Below are positions 14,131 through 16,657 of a stretch of 16,657 nt of DNA, one piece after another. This stretch comes from ZLKRG08 sp963977625. Lineage in GTDB: Bacteria; Actinomycetota; Actinomycetes; Nanopelagicales; Nanopelagicaceae. The DNA lies in contig CAXBPX010000017.1 of assembly GCA_963977625.1 (NCBI GenBank), forward strand, positions 1 through 16,657, in the 5' to 3' direction. Position 1 is the first letter of the stretch; the number at the start of each line of letters is the position of its first letter. The notes beneath the pieces were generated by a model that did no database searches, was not told the DNA's origin, and saw nothing but the letters and a program-made list of their open reading frames with translations. Both the position numbers and the translations under genes were made by a program.

Positions 14131-15534
14131 TTACCATTCGGTGAGGGGGATCCCTAAGATTTGCGCCATTCGGCGAATACCAGGTCGCACATCTACCCAT
14201 GAAATGACTAGATGATGCGGATATCCGCCGGTGACTATTCCATTCACTAGAAGTGCTGCATCAGGTTCGGTTACGACTGTTGCAGTATTTCCTTGAAAGC
14301 GATTGGGAGCAGGGATCGATTCCCCTCGGCTCACAACCATTCTTAGACCAGTTTTGTTTGCTGGGTCTAAATCCCGATCAATTCGAAACAGCGTAACTGC
14401 TCCGGTTTTAAGCGGGAAATCTCCGGCGACGCCAAGTTTGCGATTGCAATGAATCGACTGCGTCGCATTTTCTGGATCTGCTGCCAATTTAGTAGCTGCA
14501 GAGCCACAGTGCCATAAACGTATTAGATTTTTGCTGGCATCAAGATCAACAATATCCACCAAGTAATTTTGATCTGAGCCTAGAGCTTCACAAACCAACA
14601 TAGTAACTGCGCCTAAAACATCGCGTTCGCAGGTCGTGACGGTGCCGCGATCTGAAATTCTGCCAAGTGATGAACAGATGCATGCGCCTAAATCAGTTGG
14701 AAATTCGGGCCAACATCTGACAGCGATTGCATCAAGTGCTTCATCTTGCTGCCATTGCTCTAACGCAACTTCGACACCAGCAACTTTGGTGGCTTCTGCA
14801 ACATTCACATTTGAAAGTGAAGGTTGTGCAGCTACGGCATTTGCGTGGGCTAACTCTCTAGCGCTTTGACTGACTGCATCAATTTTTTCAAATGCACTTT
14901 TAATTGGAATTTGTGCAACTGTTAATCCAAAAATATCTTTTAATTGTTGTGGATTAAAATTGCATGGAGTGAAACCATTTGGCGCATCCCCAATCGCACC
15001 AATTTTCTTCTTAGCTAAAATTGAGAGCGCATGTTGAACTACTTCATTAGAAGCCATTGCCAAATCTCTTTTAGCAATTGGGGTATCTGCAGATGGCAAT
15101 TGGCCTGCGAGCGCTGCTGCTAAGGATTGTTTGACTGCCGGTTCGTCAAAATTTCCATGCAGGTGTCGAAGGGTTTGACCATTTTCTAAAAGTGCATGCG
15201 CTGCCAAATTAATTCCGCACATCGAATTTAATTTAAGTCGCTCACCATTTTCACCTGGCTCACGCATTGACCAACCCAGAATTGGACCCGGCACTTTTGA
15301 AAGTAGTTCTACCGCCGGAGAGGCATCACTAAAAGATGCAGTTAAGAGAATGTATAAATCCGCAGTAGGGATCTCCGCTGCTGCAACATCTTCGGGTGTC
15401 ATTACTAATTGCTCTGGTCCGACCACTTTAACTCCCAATTCTTGGAGTAGTGATCTTGCGCCTTGAAAATTACGCTCAGCATAAGCGAGGTCAAAGGTAG
15501 GTCTAGCTAACGCCAAAAGCGCTACAGACTTCAT
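14131..15534 (-). CDS. L-fucose/L-arabinose isomerase-like protein, candidate sulfoquinovose isomerase
   Basis: This 467-aa protein has the two-part architecture of the L-fucose/arabinose isomerase superfamily. The N-terminal Rossmann-like part lies at ~1-230. The C-terminal part carries the likely metal-binding residues: AVRCWPEF (271-278), CERD (302-305, Glu303), the WHCG motif (341-344) and His440-His441. These enzymes convert aldoses to ketoses with a divalent metal. In this locus the expected reaction is SQ to sulfofructose, feeding the kinase at 9324-10211. It is not related to YihS, the isomerase of E. coli. I recall a non-YihS isomerase in the actinobacterial 'sulfo-EMP2' clusters but cannot confirm the match. 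It is the first gene of its operon, with a promoter and operator upstream. Confidence 0.8.
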   Translation of the reverse strand: MKSVALLALARPTFDLAYAERNFQGARSLLQELGVKVVGPEQLVMTPEDVAAAEIPTADLYILLTASFSDASPAVELLSKVPGPILGWSMREPGENGERLKLNSMCGINLAAHALLENGQTLRHLHGNFDEPAVKQSLAAALAGQLPSADTPIAKRDLAMASNEVVQHALSILAKKKIGAIGDAPNGFTPCNFNPQQLKDIFGLTVAQIPIKSAFEKIDAVSQSARELAHANAVAAQPSLSNVNVAEATKVAGVEVALEQWQQDEALDAIAVRCWPEFPTDLGACICSSLGRISDRGTVTTCERDVLGAVTMLVCEALGSDQNYLVDIVDLDASKNLIRLWHCGSAATKLAADPENATQSIHCNRKLGVAGDFPLKTGAVTLFRIDRDLDPANKTGLRMVVSRGESIPAPNRFQGNTATVVTEPDAALLVNGIVTGGYPHHLVISWVDVRPGIRRMAQILGIPLTEW

Positions 15535-15543
15535 CAGACCCCC

Positions 15544-15558
15544 AGTGGTTTGACCTCT
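15544..15558. promoter_or_regulatory. Operator copy 3 (isomerase/importer operon)
   Basis: AGTGGTTTGACCTCT, differing from copy 1 at one base. It starts nine bases before the isomerase ATG and six bases after the -10 box, so it would cover the transcription start and the leader. Beyond the 15-bp motif, copies 1 and 3 also share the -10 core AGACTGC at the same distance. Confidence 0.72.
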
Positions 15559-15564
15559 TGGCGC

Positions 15565-15593
15565 AGTCTGCCTGTTGCCCCTTGCTTAGTCAA
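15565..15593 (-). promoter_or_regulatory. Promoter of the isomerase-importer-regulator-kinase-aldolase operon
   Basis: On the minus strand there is TTGACT (15588-15593) as -35, a 17-bp spacer and CAGACT (15565-15570) as -10. The predicted start near 15558 gives a leader of about 24 nt. The -35 is good, the -10 is weak, which fits a controlled promoter. Confidence 0.58.
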
Positions 15594-15600
15594 TGACTAA
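15586..15600. repeat. 15-bp palindrome over the isomerase promoter -35 box
   Basis: TTAGTCAATGACTAA is a perfect 7-1-7 inverted repeat that contains the whole -35 hexamer. It is too short and unpaired with a T run to be a terminator, so it may be the site of a second regulator. It has no copy at the suyA or 7348 promoters. Confidence 0.45.
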
Positions 15601-15632
15601 CAGCGAGCCTAGTTAAAGATGTTATTGAAAGG

Positions 15633-16657
15633 TTACTTGGAAAGGCGTAACACGGCTGGGCGATTACGACCGGCCACAACTAACGCTGGCCAATTTGGAT
15701 CAACAGAGAGAATCTCTACGCCAGACTCTTTTGCCAAAATCGTATCTTCAGCTTTCCAACCATTTCCAGTTGGATTCCATGCAATCGGCTGATTAGACCT
15801 AATCAATTGCTGACTATTTTGATTTGCTGGCCAATCGCGAGCTGCAAACCCAGTCGGACCGCCTTGATGATGTTTCTGCCACTCTAATTCTTCAAAACCA
15901 AATTCTGGATAAGCCTTGATTGCAGCATGAATTGGTTCTGAAAATCTTGCACCAACTTTTGTTGCATCAAAAAGTGCAGCTTCAACAAGCAAGATATTTT
16001 TATAGCTATCGAAGTTTTCTTCAAATGATGCAATTCTAGTGACTGAAGCAATCATTCCTTTTCGTCGAGCGCATATTGAAGCTACTACTCGATTTCCAAT
16101 TTTGGCATCAGTTGGAAGTGGATGGCGAAAATTACGAACTCTTGATTCGCCTGCTACTCCAATGAAAACTAATTCCAAGTTACTTTGCCATAATGCATTT
16201 GCAATTCTGGCAGTGACATCTATTTCTCGATCATTTACTTGGGTTAATTTAATTGCGTTGCCTAAAGCAACTGCCGAATCTTTGCACACTTCTTGAAATT
16301 TAGAGACTTCAGATTCACTTAACGATTGTCTTAATTTTTCAATTTCACTACCTAAATCAATTCGTGAATTCCCAGGTTGATCAGCGCCAATTCTATCTCC
16401 TGTTGGAAGCTTGGAATCTCTGCTTTCCCACCAATCAATAGTAATTACTTCAATTTCAGGAGGAAACTCTTCTACAATCAATCTAGGTGCTTCGATTTCG
16501 TTTGTTACAGCAATTGTCTTTTCTTTTGTAATAATCAGATCAAAACATGCTAAATCCAGCGTTAGTGGAACATGCACTCGCCCACCAATTGCCCAAGCGA
16601 GATTTGGATTTCTACGTAAAACAATGCTTTCTAGGCCATATTTATCAGCTAGGCTCC
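15633..16657 (-). CDS. M24-family ('pita-bread' fold) protein, probably not an active peptidase; 5' end cut by window edge
   Basis: The visible 340 residues match the M24 aminopeptidase P/creatinase family: an N-terminal LRRNPNLAWAIGGRVHV segment and a C-terminal catalytic-type domain with HHQGGPTGF and a late ...AEDTILAKE. The frame stays open to the window edge, so the GTG at 16577 is not the likely start; the true start lies outside. The usual metal-binding aspartates, expected in a DIG...ADLTRT-like segment, appear replaced: the aligned region reads SICARRKGMIASVTRI. The protein may thus be a non-metal member with another hydrolase or binding role. It precedes the isomerase operon by 98 bp on the same strand. 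Whether it belongs to the sulfosugar pathway is unknown. Confidence 0.8.
   Translation of the reverse strand, partial: SLADKYGLESIVLRRNPNLAWAIGGRVHVPLTLDLACFDLIITKEKTIAVTNEIEAPRLIVEEFPPEIEVITIDWWESRDSKLPTGDRIGADQPGNSRIDLGSEIEKLRQSLSESEVSKFQEVCKDSAVALGNAIKLTQVNDREIDVTARIANALWQSNLELVFIGVAGESRVRNFRHPLPTDAKIGNRVVASICARRKGMIASVTRIASFEENFDSYKNILLVEAALFDATKVGARFSEPIHAAIKAYPEFGFEELEWQKHHQGGPTGFAARDWPANQNSQQLIRSNQPIAWNPTGNGWKAEDTILAKESGVEILSVDPNWPALVVAGRNRPAVLRLSK

Noticed and set aside
14127..14137. ATGGTTACCAT palindrome as a fourth regulator site
   Set aside because: It lies inside an operon over the isomerase stop codon, lacks the GGTC-T-GACC core and the AGTGG flank, and has no promoter beside it.
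1..16657. CRISPR arrays, insertion sequences, prophage or defence genes
   Set aside because: No regularly spaced repeats, transposase-like or phage-like proteins, or terminal inverted repeats were seen; all long frames belong to housekeeping or metabolic families.

Overview
The window looks like chromosomal DNA of a low- to mid-GC actinobacterium, most likely a freshwater planktonic one of the Nanopelagicales (acI) type. The reasons are an AT-leaning but actinobacterial gene set, a DUF5679 zinc-ribbon protein, HrcA/CIRCE control of groEL, very tight gene packing with stop/start overlaps, and many TTG/GTG starts. The taxonomic call is inference. The central claim, a sulfoquinovose (SQ) breakdown locus, rests on sequence motifs and gene context.

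Layout. Positions 1-1021 hold the N-terminal part of groEL (minus strand), preceded by a strong ribosome binding site and a CIRCE operator. Positions 1265-2888 hold three ordinary plus-strand genes: a 53-aa DUF5679 zinc ribbon with its own terminator, yajQ and rarD. From 2869 to the right edge almost everything is on the minus strand and reads as one metabolic locus.

Sulfosugar locus, in metabolic order. An ABC importer (binding protein 12677-14107, permeases 11718-12563 and 10903-11718) has no ATPase gene here. A Gfo/Idh/MocA-type protein (7348-8445, plus strand) is a candidate NAD-dependent sulfoquinovosidase. An L-fucose-isomerase-like protein (14131-15534) is a candidate SQ isomerase. A PfkB kinase closely resembling YihV (9324-10211) and a class I aldolase closely resembling YihT (8446-9324) would yield dihydroxyacetone phosphate and 3-sulfolactaldehyde. 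Sulfolactate would then pass through SlcC (4856-5779) and ComC (3855-4856), which invert its stereochemistry. SuyAB (6921-7220 and 5776-6942) would split it to pyruvate and sulfite, and a YeiH/SuyZ-type membrane protein (2869-3876) would export the sulfite. The window therefore appears to encode nearly complete SQ dissimilation in one organism. Two pieces are missing: an enzyme oxidising sulfolactaldehyde to sulfolactate, and the transporter ATPase.

Regulation. A FadR-type GntR regulator (10208-10906) sits inside the importer/kinase operon. Three copies of a 15-bp motif, AGTGGTYTRACCTYT (core GGTC-T-GACC), occur in the window. They lie exactly at the three expected transcription entry points: before suyA, before the sqgA candidate, and before the isomerase. 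At suyA and at the isomerase, recognisable -35/-10 boxes lie at the same distance from the motif, which would cover the transcription start. This points to a repressor-controlled regulon.

At the right edge, 15633-16657 encodes an M24 'pita-bread' protein that seems to have lost the metal-binding aspartates of the peptidase family.
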